64,000 bases of DNA from positions 1 through 64,000 of the forward strand of contig CALUZS010000011.1 in NCBI GenBank assembly GCA_944325355.1. Direction: 5' to 3'. The position numbers and the translations under genes are program-made. This DNA comes from an uncultured Parabacteroides sp. (GTDB lineage: Bacteria > Bacteroidota > Bacteroidia > Bacteroidales > Tannerellaceae). Positions 63,284 through 64,000 of the stretch are shown in pieces; position 1 is the stretch's first letter; every line of letters begins with the position of its first letter. The notes beneath the pieces are model-generated. The model ran no database searches, was not told where the DNA came from, and saw only the letters and a list, made by a program, of their open reading frames with translations.

Positions 63284-64000
63284 ATGTCGGCACAAGATTT
63301 AAGCAGATTGTTCAAAAAAATTGGAGAGAAAGAAGTTGACCGCCGTAAATTCGTCAAGTTATTGGCATCCGCGGGATTCTTCACCTACCTGGGAACACAA
63401 AAGGCAAACGCTTTCTCCAGCAAAGCGAAAGGTAAAATCGTCATTATCGGAGGAGGAGCTGCCGGCATCAGTATGGCTGCACGCCTGTTGCACTGGTTAG
63501 ATAATCCGGACATCACCATCATCGACCCGAGCGACAAACATTTCTACCAACCCGGGTTCACACTTATTTCAGCCGGAGTGTACAAACCGGAAGATGTTTG
63601 GAAGACACAGGAAAGCTGCATGCCGAAAGGGGTAAAATGGATAAAAGACACCGTTGCGGAGGTCGACCCGATTTGGAATCAGGTAACGACCGTTTCCGGT
63701 AAAGAAAAGATAACATACGACTTTCTCGTATTGGCACCCGGATTACAAATCAACTGGGAAGGAGTGGAAGGTATCACCCAACAGACATTGGGACAAGGGA
63801 ACGCGCACTGCATCTACGACTTCGAAGGTGCACAAAAGACATGGAAAGCCATCCAGGAATTTGCCAAGACGGGAGGGAAAGGCGTCTACGCCGACACCTA
63901 CACCAAACACAAATGCGGCGGCGCACCAAAGAAAGTCTGTTTACTGAGCGAACACTACATGCGTAAACAGAACGTCCGCGACAAAGTAGATTTGCACTAC
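63284..64000 (+). CDS. sulfide:quinone reductase-like flavoprotein, 3' end beyond window
   Basis: The ATG opens a frame that runs 239 codons to the window edge without a stop. After a short N-terminal tail, DRRKFVKLLASAGFF resembles a twin-arginine signal. The FAD-binding motif is IVIIGGGAAGISMAARLL, followed by IDPSDKHFYQPGFTLISAG and VLAPGLQINW. The cysteine-bearing segment YTKHKCGGAPKKVCLL and the earlier NAHCIYDF match the sulfide:quinone oxidoreductase group, which oxidises sulfide to sulfur species at the membrane. The protein is partial here, so the second conserved cysteine region cannot be checked. Confidence 0.82.
   Translation, partial: MSAQDLSRLFKKIGEKEVDRRKFVKLLASAGFFTYLGTQKANAFSSKAKGKIVIIGGGAAGISMAARLLHWLDNPDITIIDPSDKHFYQPGFTLISAGVYKPEDVWKTQESCMPKGVKWIKDTVAEVDPIWNQVTTVSGKEKITYDFLVLAPGLQINWEGVEGITQQTLGQGNAHCIYDFEGAQKTWKAIQEFAKTGGKGVYADTYTKHKCGGAPKKVCLLSEHYMRKQNVRDKVDLHY

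Noticed and set aside
63079..63384. 101-codon minus-strand frame over the start of the flavoprotein gene
   Set aside because: It overlaps the start of a clear flavoprotein gene on the other strand and has no signal or domain.
1..64000. tRNA, rRNA, CRISPR or insertion sequence
   Set aside because: No cloverleaf-like sequence, regular repeat-spacer array, transposase or integrase motif was recognised in any gap. A covariance-model scan was not possible here.

Overview
The window looks like chromosome from a gut-type member of the Bacteroidales, most likely Parabacteroides or a close relative. Supporting signs are two SusC/SusD pairs, many start-proximal TAnnTTTG elements (the Bacteroidetes -7 box), lipoprotein signals, a HU-related/glucosaminidase module, DUF4248 and DUF5683 genes, a triple-tyrosine HTH sensor, and an anaerobic sulfatase maturase. 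The genus is an inference. I saw no rRNA, tRNA, CRISPR array, transposase or integrase.

Region by region: 0.3-2.4 kb is a GH29 alpha-L-fucosidase lipoprotein. 2.6-11.6 kb is a minus-strand RND efflux operon: membrane fusion protein, RND pump, TolC-like protein, then a second, divergent RND pump. 11.7-16.5 kb is an AT-richer minus-strand cassette: a thioredoxin-like membrane protein, a GT-C-type membrane glycosyltransferase, a polyprenyl-phosphate sugar synthase-like GT2, a secreted six-cysteine NVEALA-like peptide and a six-bladed beta-propeller lipoprotein. It is preceded by a decayed fused copy of the peptide and propeller genes. I consider this cassette the best candidate for a poorly described system.

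17-18.6 kb carries a viroplasmin-RNase H gene and a GT4. 18.6-20.1 kb is a GH125 mannosidase. 20.2-25.1 kb is a compact five-gene LPS-core-like glycosyltransferase operon, including a GT2 fused to a lipopolysaccharide-kinase-like domain. It is divergent from an M16 peptidase, which converges with mutS. 29.2-34.3 kb is a minus-strand redox cluster: a flavin reductase-like protein, exported DUF362, a NapH-NapG-like fusion with an internal twin-arginine motif, a Tat-lipoprotein ferredoxin/aldo-keto reductase, and a sugar O-acetyltransferase.

34.8-37.7 kb holds an anaerobic sulfatase-maturating radical SAM enzyme followed by a Ser-type sulfatase, its likely substrate. 38.0-39.1 kb is a HU-related protein, a glucosaminidase and an unlisted 35-residue peptide. 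39.3-44.5 kb is a SusC/SusD pair. 45.2-57.2 kb is rel, a second SusC/SusD pair, a LysM lytic transglycosylase, DUF5683, parB and parA, all on the minus strand, plus DUF4248 on the plus strand. 57.4-60.9 kb is carB, preceded by a short leader frame that ends inside a terminator hairpin. The window closes with a membrane-spanning propeller/Y_Y_Y/HTH regulator and the start of a sulfide:quinone reductase-like flavoprotein cut by the window edge.

All function calls come from reading motifs in the translated sequence. No database search was run.
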